Below are positions 17,981 to 27,825 of a stretch of 54,568 bases of DNA, piece by piece. A program made the translations under genes and the position numbers. Position 1 is the stretch's first letter; every line of letters starts with the position of its first letter. Source of the DNA: an uncultured Desulfovibrio sp. (lineage in GTDB: Bacteria; Desulfobacterota; Desulfovibrionia; Desulfovibrionales; Desulfovibrionaceae); the NCBI GenBank assembly GCA_944327295.1, contig CALVHF010000008.1, forward strand, positions 1-54,568, read 5' to 3'. The notes under the pieces were generated by a model. That model saw only the letters and a list, made by a program, of their open reading frames with translations, had not been told where the DNA came from and ran no database searches.

Positions 17981-18640
17981 GTGCCCTGAGGGCGTGACAG
18001 GCAGAGAAGGGCTTCACCCTGACGGAGGTCGCAGTGCGCCCCCTTTCTGATGTCCGAAGAGCGCATCCTGTTGAGGCTGCCGTCGCAGGAGGCACAGAGG
18101 TTGCCATAGTCCAGTACCCTGTCTGGAGCCTTGGACTGCGGTTCTATGTGGGTATTGCGGACATTGTGGTGTTTGCCCCTGGCCAGGGGCACCTGCACAA
18201 TGCTCCTGGCCGGAGCAAAGAGGTGCGCCTGACAGCACTGCCCGCAGCAGCTCCCGACATGGCCCCTGTGCCCGCCCCTTCCTGCGCGCACGCTTTCTGC
18301 CAGACCAGACGTGAGCATGTCGAGGATGCTGCCCTTCTCAGCGCCGTTTTCGTCATAGATGATATCGATGCAGGGCGAACACTTGAGGCTGATGTCTTCA
18401 ATGGCGCGAGAGTTTCGTATGGTGATGCGCTGTATCTTCATCTCCCACTCCGAACTTTTCCTCTGCAGCCCTGTCCTTGCGGCCGTCCTGTCTCAAAGCA
18501 AGGCACTGCGGACTCGCCCTGCTCCGGCCGACCCGGGGGAGCACGACTGCAGGGGAGCCCACTGCAGCAAGGCGGGCAACAGGCTCGGTTCTCACGCGCA
18601 CGCACCTGACACGTTCCCTGTTGTCCTGCCCCGGAAACGC
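17981..18640. other. Gene-free scar between holA and rimM
   Basis: About 660 bases lie between the holA terminator and the rimM terminator. Apart from the decayed ATPase start (minus strand, 18262-18441), open frames on both strands show compositionally biased, non-homologous-looking products. The part from 18442 to 18640 contains nothing I can assign. The region marks where the rimM operon stops short of the trmD and rplS that usually follow. Confidence 0.6.
18262..18441 (-). pseudogene. Decayed N-terminus of a RecF/SMC/OLD-like ATPase
   Basis: Reading leftward from ATG 18441, the first ~45 codons give MKIQRITIRNSRAIEDISLK and then a decayed P-loop YDENGAEKGSILDML. In RecF/SMC-type AAA ATPases this region normally reads NFR..ED and GENGAGKSSILD. 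Here the two P-loop glycines have become Asp and Glu and the Ser after the Lys has become Gly, while Phe, Gly and Asn positions upstream have also changed; all are explicable as single-base changes. A GGAG sits 10 bases before the ATG. Beyond codon ~60 no family similarity is evident in this frame. I read it as a dead remnant of an accessory (possibly defence or retron-type) ATPase. Confidence 0.6.
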
Positions 18641-18679
18641 AGAAAAGCCACACCCCCCAAGAGAGGGTGTGGCTTTTCT
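18641..18679 (-). terminator. Terminator of the ffh-rpsP-khpA-rimM operon
   Basis: A 15-bp perfect stem (18641-18655 with 18665-18679) has a 9-base loop. On the minus strand the descending arm runs into a U-rich segment, 12 bases after the rimM stop. Confidence 0.9.
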
Positions 18680-18691
18680 TGTATATGCACT

Positions 18692-19210
18692 CTAGCGCAA
18701 TGGTGTCCGGCAGGCTTCGACAAGACCTTCCGGCGGGTCAATGACTATCGGGTCCCCAAGGCTCACGATAAACTCTTCCCTGGCCGGAAAGAGCACCTCG
18801 TGGTCTGCATCCCGTATGGCCCAGAGCAGCTGTCCCGGAGGAACCTCGATGTGGTGCAGGCGGCCTAGGGCCGTACCGTCGGCCAGGGTCACTGCACGGC
18901 CTAGGAGATCGTCGAGATAGGCCGACCCCTCGGGCAGGTCCGGCAGCTCGTTGCGCTGTATCCACACTGTGGCTCCGCGCAGATATTCCGCCGCGTTGCG
19001 ATCGTCCACGCCGGCAAAACCGACCAGAAGGCCGTTCTTGTGCGGCCTGAAGGTTTTCGCACGCACGCTGCGGCACGTTCCGTCGGGGTATTCAAGCTGC
19101 ACGTCCCCTTTCAGATAGGAGACTTCGTCTGCATACCACTCGACGCAGACTTCGCCGCGTACGCCGTGCGGCCGTGTGACCGCGCCAAGACAGATTCTTT
19201 TTTCAGACAT
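18692..19210 (-). CDS. rimM: 16S rRNA-processing protein
   Basis: RimM is an assembly factor for the 30S subunit head that binds S19. The 172-residue product begins MSEKRICLGAVTRPHGVRGE, the conserved GRPHGVRGE-type signature. It continues with a PRC-barrel C-terminal domain (AYLDDLLGRAVTLADG...VLFPAREEFI). The ATG is at 19210 and overlaps the end of khpA by 8 bases, which suggests coupled translation. No trmD follows; a terminator does. Confidence 0.94.
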   Translation of the reverse strand: MSEKRICLGAVTRPHGVRGEVCVEWYADEVSYLKGDVQLEYPDGTCRSVRAKTFRPHKNGLLVGFAGVDDRNAAEYLRGATVWIQRNELPDLPEGSAYLDDLLGRAVTLADGTALGRLHHIEVPPGQLLWAIRDADHEVLFPAREEFIVSLGDPIVIDPPEGLVEACRTPLR

Positions 19211-19445
19211 TGCGATCCGTGACAATCTCGAAGGAAAGATGTTTTCCCGATTTGAGGGCACAGGCACGCAGCAGGGTGCGCAGGGCACGTGCTGTCCGTC
19301 CCTGGCGGCCTATGAGCTTGCCGCGGTCTTCAGGACTCACCGTCAGCTGCAGGACGCTGCCGTTCCTTGAGGGCACTTCCAGCACCCTGACAGCTTCGGG
19401 GTGATCCACAAGGCCCCGGGCAATCGTTTCGAGAAAGTCCTTCAT
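19203..19445 (-). CDS. khpA: KH-domain RNA-binding protein KhpA
   Basis: This is a small (80 aa) KH-domain protein, with the GxxG loop GRQG in KLIGRQGRTARALRTLL. It is the usual partner between rpsP and rimM. ATG 19445 (MKDFLETIARGLVDHPEAV) gives the family start; the frame is open to 19481. KhpA proteins bind RNA and in some bacteria dimerise with KhpB/Jag to affect cell elongation; its role in this lineage is not established. Confidence 0.92.
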   Translation of the reverse strand: MKDFLETIARGLVDHPEAVRVLEVPSRNGSVLQLTVSPEDRGKLIGRQGRTARALRTLLRACALKSGKHLSFEIVTDRNV

Positions 19446-19485
19446 GGGCTTCAGGCTCAAATCCGCCTGCGCGTCCTGCAAAGAA

Positions 19486-19743
19486 CTACTCGGCAGCAGG
19501 GGCAGCGGAGAGGTGGGTCTTCAGCAGGGAACGCACGGTGTCGGTGGGCTGGGCGCCACGGTCAAGCCACTTCTGCACCTTCTCGGCGTCCAGCTTCACC
19601 TGGGCGGGATTGGTCATGGGGTTGTAGTAACCAAGAAAATCCAGGGGACGACCGTCACGGGCGGTGGCGTCATTGGCGGCAACAACGCGGTAGAAAGGAT
19701 TCTTCTTGCTTCCGAGACGGGTCAGTTTGATTTTAACGGCCAT
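19486..19743 (-). CDS. rpsP: 30S ribosomal protein S16 (bS16)
   Basis: The 85-residue protein starts [21 protein letters not shown], the S16 signature, and contains the conserved GYYNP motif. It is a primary-binding protein of the 16S 5' domain, encoded between ffh and khpA as in many bacteria. Confidence 0.97.
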   Translation of the reverse strand: MAVKIKLTRLGSKKNPFYRVVAANDATARDGRPLDFLGYYNPMTNPAQVKLDAEKVQKWLDRGAQPTDTVRSLLKTHLSAAPAAE

Positions 19744-19839
19744 GGGCTGTTTCTCCCTCTAAGAGATAAATTGAAAAGAATGATCTTTGACCTTTGGAGG
19801 TCAAGAGTTCAGACACTGGAGTGAAAATGCGGCGCAGGC

Positions 19840-21372
19840 CTACTTGCGGCGGGCCTTGCGGCGTTCCTTGCGTTTTTTCTTCTTGGCCTGGGCAAGCCTG
19901 TCGGCGCGCTCGGCGCTCAGGGGCCTGCCTTCGGCCGGCATGTCGGGCATGTCGGGCATTGCGGGCATTCCGCCCATTCCGGCCAGTCCGTTCATCCCCG
20001 GGAACTGGGGCAGACCCTGCGGCGCCCTGTTCTTCAGGGCCTTCATGGCTCCGCCCATGCCCTTGGGCATCTTGCCGCCCATGACCCCCTTCATCATCTT
20101 CCTTGTCTGCTCGAACTGGCGGACAAAGAGGTTCACATCCTGGACCTTGACACCGGCACCGCGGGCAATGCGGGCCCTGCGGCTGCCGTTGAGCAGATCC
20201 GGGTTGTGACGTTCCTCGGTGGTCATGGAATTGATGATGGCTTCTGCTCTGCCCAGTTCCTTTTCAGGCACACCTCCGGCCTCGGCCAGCTTTTCGCTGA
20301 TGCCCCTGAAACCGGGAATGAGCTTGAGCAGGCTGTCCAGACTGCCAAGCTTCTTGAGCCTGCGCATCTGGGTGCGGAAGTCCTCGAAATCGAAGGAGGC
20401 CTTCTGCATCTTCCTGGCAAGTTCAGCAGCTTCCTCTGCCTGTATGGTTTCCTGGGCCTTCTCGACCAGGGTGAGCACGTCACCCATGCCGAGGATGCGG
20501 CTGGCTATGCGGTCCGGGTGGAAAACCTCCATTTCGGAGAGCTTTTCACCCATGCCGACAAACTTGACGGGTGCACCTGTGACGGACTTGATGGAGAGGG
20601 CTGCACCGCCTCTGGCATCGCCGTCCATCTTGGTGAGAACCACACCGGTAATGCCCAGCTGCTCGTTGAAGGACTCGGCGACTGTCACGGCATCCTGACC
20701 GGTCATGGCATCAGCCACAAAGAGGATTTCCTGAGGATGCACCGTGCTCTTCAGATCCGAGAGTTCCTGCATGAGCACTTCGTCCACATGCAGGCGGCCG
20801 GCCGTGTCGAGAATGACGACAGTGGCCTGCTCCTCGCGAGCCCGGATCATGGCGTCCCTGGCAATGTCCACGGGCTTCATGTCCGTCGTGGACGGATAGT
20901 AGGGCATGGACAGCTGCTTGGCGAGCACCACGAGCTGATCAATGGCTGCCGGGCGGTAAATATCTGCGGGCACAAGGTAGGGCCGCATCTTCTGCTTGCG
21001 CAGGTAGTTGGCGAGCTTGGCAGCAGAGGTCGTCTTGCCCGAGCCCTGCAGGCCAACCATCATGATGACTGCAGGAGTCTGTCCCTGCAGATTCAGGGCC
21101 GTGGTCGCACCGCCCAGAAGTTCTATGAGCTGCTCGTTGACAATGCTGACGACCTGCTGGGCCGGAGAGACGCCCTTGAGGACTTCCTGCCCCAGGCACT
21201 TCTCGCGCACGGTCTCAATGAAGCTTCCGACAACCTTGTAGTTGACGTCTGCTTCCAGGAGGGCAAGACGGACCTCGCGCAGTCCGGCCTTGACGTTCTC
21301 CTCATTGAGGGTTGTCACCCCGCGAAAGGAGCGGAAGACACTGGTAAGCCTGTCGGAAAGACTGTCAAACAT
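19840..21372 (-). CDS. ffh: Signal recognition particle protein Ffh
   Basis: Ffh is the GTPase that binds 4.5S RNA and signal sequences of nascent membrane proteins and docks with FtsY. The 510-residue product has the N domain from MFDSLSDRL and the G domain with P-loop GLQGSGKTTSAAKLA, DTAGRLHVDE and TKMDGDARGG. The M domain contains RIARGAG and a long Met/Gly-rich tail (GMGG, MPAMPDMPDM) ending in a basic Lys/Arg stretch. ATG 21372 gives the family start; the frame runs on upstream as low-complexity sequence. First gene of the rimM operon. Confidence 0.96.
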   Translation of the reverse strand: MFDSLSDRLTSVFRSFRGVTTLNEENVKAGLREVRLALLEADVNYKVVGSFIETVREKCLGQEVLKGVSPAQQVVSIVNEQLIELLGGATTALNLQGQTPAVIMMVGLQGSGKTTSAAKLANYLRKQKMRPYLVPADIYRPAAIDQLVVLAKQLSMPYYPSTTDMKPVDIARDAMIRAREEQATVVILDTAGRLHVDEVLMQELSDLKSTVHPQEILFVADAMTGQDAVTVAESFNEQLGITGVVLTKMDGDARGGAALSIKSVTGAPVKFVGMGEKLSEMEVFHPDRIASRILGMGDVLTLVEKAQETIQAEEAAELARKMQKASFDFEDFRTQMRRLKKLGSLDSLLKLIPGFRGISEKLAEAGGVPEKELGRAEAIINSMTTEERHNPDLLNGSRRARIARGAGVKVQDVNLFVRQFEQTRKMMKGVMGGKMPKGMGGAMKALKNRAPQGLPQFPGMNGLAGMGGMPAMPDMPDMPAEGRPLSAERADRLAQAKKKKRKERRKARRK

Positions 21373-21763
21373 GAAGGGGTCCTCGGAAAAAAGGCAGCTT
21401 GAAAGACATGAAGGAGGGCATGCAGCGCCTGCCCTGCAGGAGGCGGGCAGGGCCAGAGCCCCGGCCCTTGCAAAGCAGCAGGCCCTAAGGGAAGACCGCA
21501 TACACGCAAAGGCCCCTATGGTCAAGTTTTTTTTACAGGCACGGGGCCCCCTGGGCCTTCCTTCAAAGAGTATGCGTGCCCCTTGCCATATGGCAATTCC
21601 TGCTTATCTTTCCAGAAAAACAGCCCCCCGTGCCGCGAATGACGTCCCTCACGACCAGGCTCTTCCTCAATCCATGCATGAGCCCGCGCACAAGGGCACG
21701 GGCAGTCCCAGCCGCCATGCCCCACGGCCCCTGCGGCAGGGCACTGAAATCGAGGTACCTCCT
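21373..21763. promoter_or_regulatory. Divergent intergenic region between ffh and lon
   Basis: These 391 bases carry both promoters. For lon (plus), TTGCCA (21583-21588) and TATCTT (21605-21610) are 16 bases apart. For ffh (minus), TTGACC (21525-21520) and TATGCG (21502-21497) are 17 bases apart, with a weaker -10. I see no clear heat-shock (sigma32) consensus for lon. All assigned by eye. Confidence 0.35.
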
Positions 21764-24475
21764 ATGTCTGACGAAAAAAAGGATCTCCCTGCCCAGGCAG
21801 CAGACGAGAACGAACGCAATACACACGCACCCGACGAGGCCTGCGAGACTGCCGACGCGGCCCCTTCTGCCGGCACGGCAGACGAGGACGACGAGGCTGC
21901 GGCTCCTGCCCATGCGGCCTCGGTGAAGAGATACCTGCGCGTGCGCAGGGTCTCCACCACGAGCGCCCGCAAAGGTGCCGGCCCCGCACGCCAGGCACAG
22001 CCCGGACGGTCTGGAAAGGGCGCAGCCGGAAAGGGGCAGAAGCCCGGAGAGAAGAGGGAGACGGTCGCACCGGACTTCCTCAAGGATCTACCCAGGGAAC
22101 TGCCTGTTGTCCCCTTGAGGGACGTGGTGCTCTTCAACTTCATGATCCTGCCCCTCTTCATCAGCAGGGACGGCTCCGTGGCCGCCATAGAGACGACTGT
22201 GGACGGACCGCACTATGTCCTGGCCCTGACACAGAAGAACGAGACCGAGGACAATCCCGGACCCGACGATCTCTATGCCACGGGCACGGTCATGCAGGTC
22301 CTGCGCATTCTCAAGATGCCCGACAACCGCATCAAGGCCCTGGTGCAGGGCGTGGCTCGGGCCAGAGTGCGCCGATTCGGCCAGGGCGAGCGCTACCTCA
22401 CGGCCGAGGTGGACTACATCAACGAACCCGACGTGCCCCACAGCGCCACTGTGGAAGCCCTCCTGCGCCTCGCCCGGGAGCAGAGCGAAAAGGTTCTGGC
22501 CATCCGCGGCCTGGCCTCGCCCGATCTCATGAAGGTGCTGCAGAGCGTGGAGGAGCCGGGGCGCCTGGCCGACCTTGTGGCCTCCAATCTGCGCATGCGC
22601 ACAGAGCAGGCCCAGCACCTGCTCGAGGTGAGCGATCCAGTGGAGCGCCTGCGCCTTGTGACCGAGCAGCTGCAGCATGAGGTGGAAGTGGCCACCGTGC
22701 AGATGCGCATACAGTCTTCGGCCAAGGAAGGCATGGACAAGGCCCAGAAGGATTTCTACCTGCGCGAGCAGCTCAAGGCCATACGCCACGAGCTGGGCGA
22801 TCTGGAAGAGGACTCCGCCGAGGAGCTCGAACGCCTCAAGGAAGCCCTGGAAAAGGCCGGATTGCCCAAGGAAGTGAAGAAGGAGGCCGACAAGCAGCTG
22901 CGCCGCCTCTCGCTCATGCACGGGGATGCCGCCGAGGCCAACATCATCCGCACCTATCTGGAGCTCTTGAGCGAACTGCCCTGGACAAAGGTCTCCGAGG
23001 ACAATCTGGACATCAAAAACGCCCAGACCATCCTCAACGAGGACCACTACGGCCTGGACAAGATCAAGGACCGCATTCTGGAATTTTTGAGCGTGCACAA
23101 GCTCAATCCCCAGACGCACGGATCCATCCTCTGCTTCGTGGGCCCTCCAGGCGTTGGCAAGACAAGCCTTGGCAAGTCCATTGCAAGGGCCCTGGGGCGC
23201 AAGTTCGAGCGTCTCTCCCTGGGCGGCATGCATGACGAGGCCGAAATCCGCGGTCACAGGCGCACCTACATCGGCGCCATGCCGGGCCGCATCATACAGG
23301 CCCTGCGCCATGCAGGCACAAGCAATCCCGTCATTGTCCTGGACGAAATGGACAAGGTGGGCAACGACTTCAGAGGCGATCCGCAGTCTGCCCTGCTCGA
23401 GGTGCTCGATCCCGAGCAGAACAGTACCTTCAGCGATCACTACCTGAACGTGCCCTTTGACCTGTCGAAGGTCATGTTCCTGTGCACGGCCAACCAGCTG
23501 GACACCATTCCCCCTGCCCTCAGGGACCGCATGGAAATCATCCGCCTGCCCGGTTACACCATGCAGGAAAAGGAAGCCATTGCCGAACGCTACCTGGTCC
23601 GCAAGCGCGTGGAGGACAACGGCCTCAAGATGGAGGAGGTGACCATCACGCCCGGGGCCATAGAAGGCCTTATCCGCAACTACACCCGCGAGGCGGGCGT
23701 GCGCGAGCTCGAGCGCCAGATAGGCGCCGTGTGCCGCAAGCTGGCCCGCAAAAAGGCCGAAGGCGAAGAAGCGCCCTTCCGCGTGGAGGAGAACGATCTG
23801 CAGACACTGCTCGGTCCCGCCCTCTTCCTGGACGAGGAACACGAGGAGAAACTCCTGCCAGGCATGGCCTACGGTCTTGCCTGGACACGCGCAGGCGGCG
23901 AGGTGCTCACCATCGAGACGGCCGTCATCAAGGGCAAGGGCAAGCTCCAGCTCACGGGCTCCCTGGGCGATGTCATGAAGGAAAGCGCCCATGCGGCCAT
24001 AAGCTATTTGCGCAGCAATGCCTCTGCCTTTGGCGTGGAAGCGGACTTTGACAGCAAGTACGACATCCACATCCATGTACCGGACGGTGCCACCCCCAAG
24101 GACGGTCCCAGTGCCGGCGTGACGCTGACCACGGCCCTGCTTTCGGCCCTGAAGAAGGCCTGCGTGTTCTCCGATCTGTGCATGACCGGCGAAATCGACA
24201 TCAAAGGCCGCGTCCTGCCTGTGGGCGGCATCAAGGAAAAGCTTCTCGGCGCCATGGCCCGCGGTCTGAAGAAGGCCGTCATCCCCTGGCAGAACCAGAA
24301 AGACCTGGAGGACATCCCGATCGACTTGCGCGAACAGCTCAAGATCATCCCCGTGCGCCACTACAGCGAGATCTACACCCTGGCCTTCACGGAAAAGGAC
24401 AGGGCCAAGGTGGCAAAGCCCCGTTCGTCCCGGACACGGAAGGCCGAGACTCCTGAGGCCGGGGCAGAGAACTGA
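21764..24475 (+). CDS. lon: ATP-dependent protease Lon
   Basis: Lon is a cytosolic AAA+ serine protease that degrades misfolded and regulatory proteins. The product is 903 residues. The LAN substrate domain begins near PVVPLRDVVLFNFM. The AAA core has Walker A GPPGVGKT (460-467) and Walker B VIVLDEMDK. The protease domain has the Ser783/Lys826 dyad in KDGPSAG and GGIKEKLLGA, with the family spacing of 43 residues. The first ~110 residues are an unusual extension, acidic then strongly basic, which makes the protein longer than the common ~780-820. ATG 21764 is preceded by GAGG about 9 bases away. The stop overlaps the prmC start by one base. Confidence 0.95.
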   Translation: MSDEKKDLPAQAADENERNTHAPDEACETADAAPSAGTADEDDEAAAPAHAASVKRYLRVRRVSTTSARKGAGPARQAQPGRSGKGAAGKGQKPGEKRETVAPDFLKDLPRELPVVPLRDVVLFNFMILPLFISRDGSVAAIETTVDGPHYVLALTQKNETEDNPGPDDLYATGTVMQVLRILKMPDNRIKALVQGVARARVRRFGQGERYLTAEVDYINEPDVPHSATVEALLRLAREQSEKVLAIRGLASPDLMKVLQSVEEPGRLADLVASNLRMRTEQAQHLLEVSDPVERLRLVTEQLQHEVEVATVQMRIQSSAKEGMDKAQKDFYLREQLKAIRHELGDLEEDSAEELERLKEALEKAGLPKEVKKEADKQLRRLSLMHGDAAEANIIRTYLELLSELPWTKVSEDNLDIKNAQTILNEDHYGLDKIKDRILEFLSVHKLNPQTHGSILCFVGPPGVGKTSLGKSIARALGRKFERLSLGGMHDEAEIRGHRRTYIGAMPGRIIQALRHAGTSNPVIVLDEMDKVGNDFRGDPQSALLEVLDPEQNSTFSDHYLNVPFDLSKVMFLCTANQLDTIPPALRDRMEIIRLPGYTMQEKEAIAERYLVRKRVEDNGLKMEEVTITPGAIEGLIRNYTREAGVRELERQIGAVCRKLARKKAEGEEAPFRVEENDLQTLLGPALFLDEEHEEKLLPGMAYGLAWTRAGGEVLTIETAVIKGKGKLQLTGSLGDVMKESAHAAISYLRSNASAFGVEADFDSKYDIHIHVPDGATPKDGPSAGVTLTTALLSALKKACVFSDLCMTGEIDIKGRVLPVGGIKEKLLGAMARGLKKAVIPWQNQKDLEDIPIDLREQLKIIPVRHYSEIYTLAFTEKDRAKVAKPRSSRTRKAETPEAGAEN

Positions 24476-25347
24476 TGCCCTCAATAGCAGAGCTTCTGCC
24501 GTCTGCAATGCACAGCCTGCAGACGGCAGAGGCCGCAGAATGCACCTCCCCGCGTCTGGAAGCGGAACTGCTGCTCGCCCTGGCCCTGAAAAGGGACAGG
24601 CTCTTTGTGCGCATGTATCCGGAACATGTTCCTGACGACGGGGAGCTTTCGATCTTCACGGCCCTCCTTGCGCGCCGCTGCCAGGGAGAGCCCATGGCCT
24701 ATCTGCTGGGAGAGAAGGAGTTCTACGGACGCCCCTTTCGGGTGCGAAAGGGCGTGCTCATTCCGCGCCCGGAGACGGAACTCATTGTGGACACGGTGCT
24801 GGAGAGCGCCGAGCTTGCAGGAAAGAAGACAGTACGCTTCTGCGACCTTGGCGCAGGCACAGGGTGCATAGGCCTCACCCTGCAGCTTGAATGCCCGCAC
24901 TGGCAGGGCGTGCTTGTGGAACGGGCGCCCGTGCCCCTGGCCGTGTGCGCCGAAAACAGAAAGGCCTTGGGGGCAGAGAGGGCCCTCGTCCTGCAGGCCG
25001 ATCTCGCCTTGGCGCCCCTTGGCGATGCATCCCTCGATCTCGTTGTCTCCAATCCGCCCTACATAGACGAGGCCGATCCCGAGGTGCAGGCAGGCGTGCG
25101 GGCCCACGAGCCCCATGAGGCGCTCTTTGCCGCCCGGCATGGCCTGGCGGATCTGGCTTCCTGCATGGCAACCGCTGCACGGCTGCTTGTGCCCGGCGGG
25201 CTCCTTGTCCTTGAGCATGGGGCACAACAGGGCGAAATAGTTCGCACAATGCTTGCGCAGCAAAATTTTTTCAAGATTTTAACAAAAAAGGACCTCGCAG
25301 GGCTTGACCGCGTGAGCCTTGGCGTATATAAGGGTCGACGCACTTGA
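24475..25347 (+). CDS. prmC: Peptide chain release factor N5-glutamine methyltransferase
   Basis: PrmC (HemK) methylates the GGQ glutamine of RF1 and RF2 with S-adenosylmethionine, tuning translation termination. The 290-residue product has an N-terminal helical substrate domain with YLLGEKEFYGRPF and RPETE. The Rossmann methyltransferase has motif I DLGAGTGCIGL and the catalytic NPPY in SNPPYIDEADPEV. Its ATG overlaps the lon TGA (TGATG), so it is probably co-translated with lon, an unusual but workable pairing. Confidence 0.93.
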   Translation: MPSIAELLPSAMHSLQTAEAAECTSPRLEAELLLALALKRDRLFVRMYPEHVPDDGELSIFTALLARRCQGEPMAYLLGEKEFYGRPFRVRKGVLIPRPETELIVDTVLESAELAGKKTVRFCDLGAGTGCIGLTLQLECPHWQGVLVERAPVPLAVCAENRKALGAERALVLQADLALAPLGDASLDLVVSNPPYIDEADPEVQAGVRAHEPHEALFAARHGLADLASCMATAARLLVPGGLLVLEHGAQQGEIVRTMLAQQNFFKILTKKDLAGLDRVSLGVYKGRRT

Positions 25348-25435
25348 GGCACAGAGCGAAAAAAAAACTTCACCTAGAAGTCACCTTCGCGAGGTGCACA
25401 AGTCAAAAAAAATTTTCCAGCAGTGAATTTTTTGC

Positions 25436-25464
25436 TTGCCAAGCATCAAGTTTTCGGCTAAAAG
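25436..25464 (+). promoter_or_regulatory. Promoter of the tRNA-tuf operon
   Basis: TTGCCA (25436-25441) and TAAAAG (25459-25464) are 17 bases apart, in an A/T-rich stretch ending about 11 bases before tRNA-Thr. This placement is right for transcription starting just upstream of the tRNA. A short hairpin, CACCT/AGGTG, lies at 25383-25397. Confidence 0.5.
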
Positions 25465-25475
25465 CTTCAACTCGT

Positions 25476-25551
25476 GCTGGCGTAGCTCAATCGGCAGAGC
25501 AGCTGATTTGTAATCAGCAGGTTGTAGGTTCGATTCCCATCGCCAGCTCCA
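25476..25551 (+). tRNA. tRNA-Thr (anticodon TGT)
   Basis: A full cloverleaf is visible: acceptor GCTGGCG/CGCCAGC, anticodon loop TTTGTAA with TGT at 25509-25511, T-loop TTCGATT and an encoded CCA. Confidence 0.97.
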
Positions 25552-25640
25552 AACTGATTATAATGGATTGCTTTGCAAACCAGACAAAAGTCTGATAGAG
25601 CAACGCTTCAAAGCAAGCCAGAAAAATACAACTGCATCGT

Positions 25641-25725
25641 GGTGGGGTTCCCGAGCGGCCAAAGGGAACAGACTGTAAATCTGTCGTCAGTGACTTCGGT
25701 GGTTCGAATCCACCCCCCACCACCA
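25641..25725 (+). tRNA. tRNA-Tyr (anticodon GTA)
   Basis: Acceptor GGTGGGG pairs with CCCCACC. The anticodon GTA is at 25675-25677, there is a long variable arm, the T-arm is GGTGG-TTCGAAT-CCACC, and CCA is encoded. Class II length (85 bases). Confidence 0.97.
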
Positions 25726-25846
25726 CCCCTTATCACAGGGGCCATTTGCATACTGCCTTGGCTGTAGGAGACTTGAAGTCGGTGAACTACGGTGTGGTAG
25801 AAGTCCTTCCTTTTCATGGACAGGAAACGCGATCCGTCGCCTGAAT

Positions 25847-25922
25847 GCGGGAATAGCTCAACGGCTAGAGCATCAGCCTTCCAAGCTGAGGGTTGCGGGT
25901 TCGAATCCCGTTTCCCGCTCCA
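25847..25922 (+). tRNA. tRNA-Gly (anticodon TCC)
   Basis: Acceptor GCGGGAA pairs with TTCCCGC. The anticodon loop CTTCCAA has TCC at 25880-25882, the T-loop is TTCGAAT, and CCA is encoded. Confidence 0.97.
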
Positions 25923-26091
25923 CCCACCTCATCCGTCATCATCCCAGTCCACCTCCTTCTTTTTGCCAAGATGTTCCCTGGTAGACAGGGACTGAACTGC
26001 AAACCTCCGCAAAGGCCTGCTCGCCACGTGCGGGGTGTTTGTTTGATCGGATAAAACTCAAAATCAAATTCTTCATCCAGGGAGACTTCTC

Positions 26092-27285
<1,194 letters not shown>

Positions 27286-27288
27286 ACT

Positions 27289-27438
27289 ATGCGAGTCAAT
27301 ATTACCCTCGCATGCACCGAGTGCAAACGTAAGAACTACGTTTCCGTGAAGAACAAGAAGAATACGACCGAACGCCTCGAGCGCAAGAAGTATTGTCCTT
27401 GGGATAAGCGCCACACGGTACATCGCGAAGTCAGATAA
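27289..27438 (+). CDS. rpmG: 50S ribosomal protein L33 (bL33)
   Basis: This small 49-residue protein starts 3 bases after the tuf stop. It has [17 protein letters not shown] and ends [10 protein letters not shown], as in bL33. The first zinc knuckle CTEC is intact, but the second reads CPWD, with Asp in place of the fourth Cys, so zinc binding may be weakened or completed differently. Confidence 0.94.
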   Translation: MRVNITLACTECKRKNYVSVKNKKNTTERLERKKYCPWDKRHTVHREVR

Positions 27439-27480
27439 TCATATTCTCTTCCCAGGCAAAGCAATTTGCCTGGGCAGTGC

Positions 27481-27557
27481 AGGGCAGTAGCTCTAACGGC
27501 TAGAGCGGCGGTCTCCAAAACCGCAAGTTGGGGGTTCGAATCCCTCCTGCCCTGCCA
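27481..27557 (+). tRNA. tRNA-Trp (anticodon CCA)
   Basis: Acceptor AGGGCAG pairs with CTGCCCT. The anticodon loop CTCCAAA has CCA at 27515-27517, the T-loop is TTCGAAT, and the 3' CCA is encoded. It sits between rpmG and secE, the common position. Confidence 0.97.
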
Positions 27558-27582
27558 TTTTTTTCACCCTTGAGTATTTGCC

Positions 27583-27825
27583 ATGGCTAACAAGACCGCA
27601 CCGTCTAAAAAAGCGCAGGAACCAGAACAGAAACCCAACGTAGTGCAGCGATTCATGCGCTACGTTGAAGATTCTCGAGCCGAGCTGCGCAAGGTGACGT
27701 GGCCCACCATAGCCGAAACTCGCAAAGCTACCTTTGCAGTTCTCGGCTTTGTGGCTGTCATGGCACTGATTCTCGGCCTCGTTGATCTCGGCCTGTCCTC
27801 AATTATCAAATCCTTCCTCTCTTAA
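27583..27825 (+). CDS. secE: Preprotein translocase subunit SecE
   Basis: SecE clamps the SecY channel. The 80-residue product has a basic/polar N-terminus, the conserved amphipathic RAELRKVTWPTIAET helix and one transmembrane helix (about 50-70). The nusG ATG follows the stop directly. Confidence 0.96.
   Translation: MANKTAPSKKAQEPEQKPNVVQRFMRYVEDSRAELRKVTWPTIAETRKATFAVLGFVAVMALILGLVDLGLSSIIKSFLS

Noticed and set aside
18034..18609. 191-codon plus-strand open frame in the holA-rimM gap
   Set aside because: It has no ribosome site and a biased composition, and it runs antisense to the recognisable ATPase remnant.
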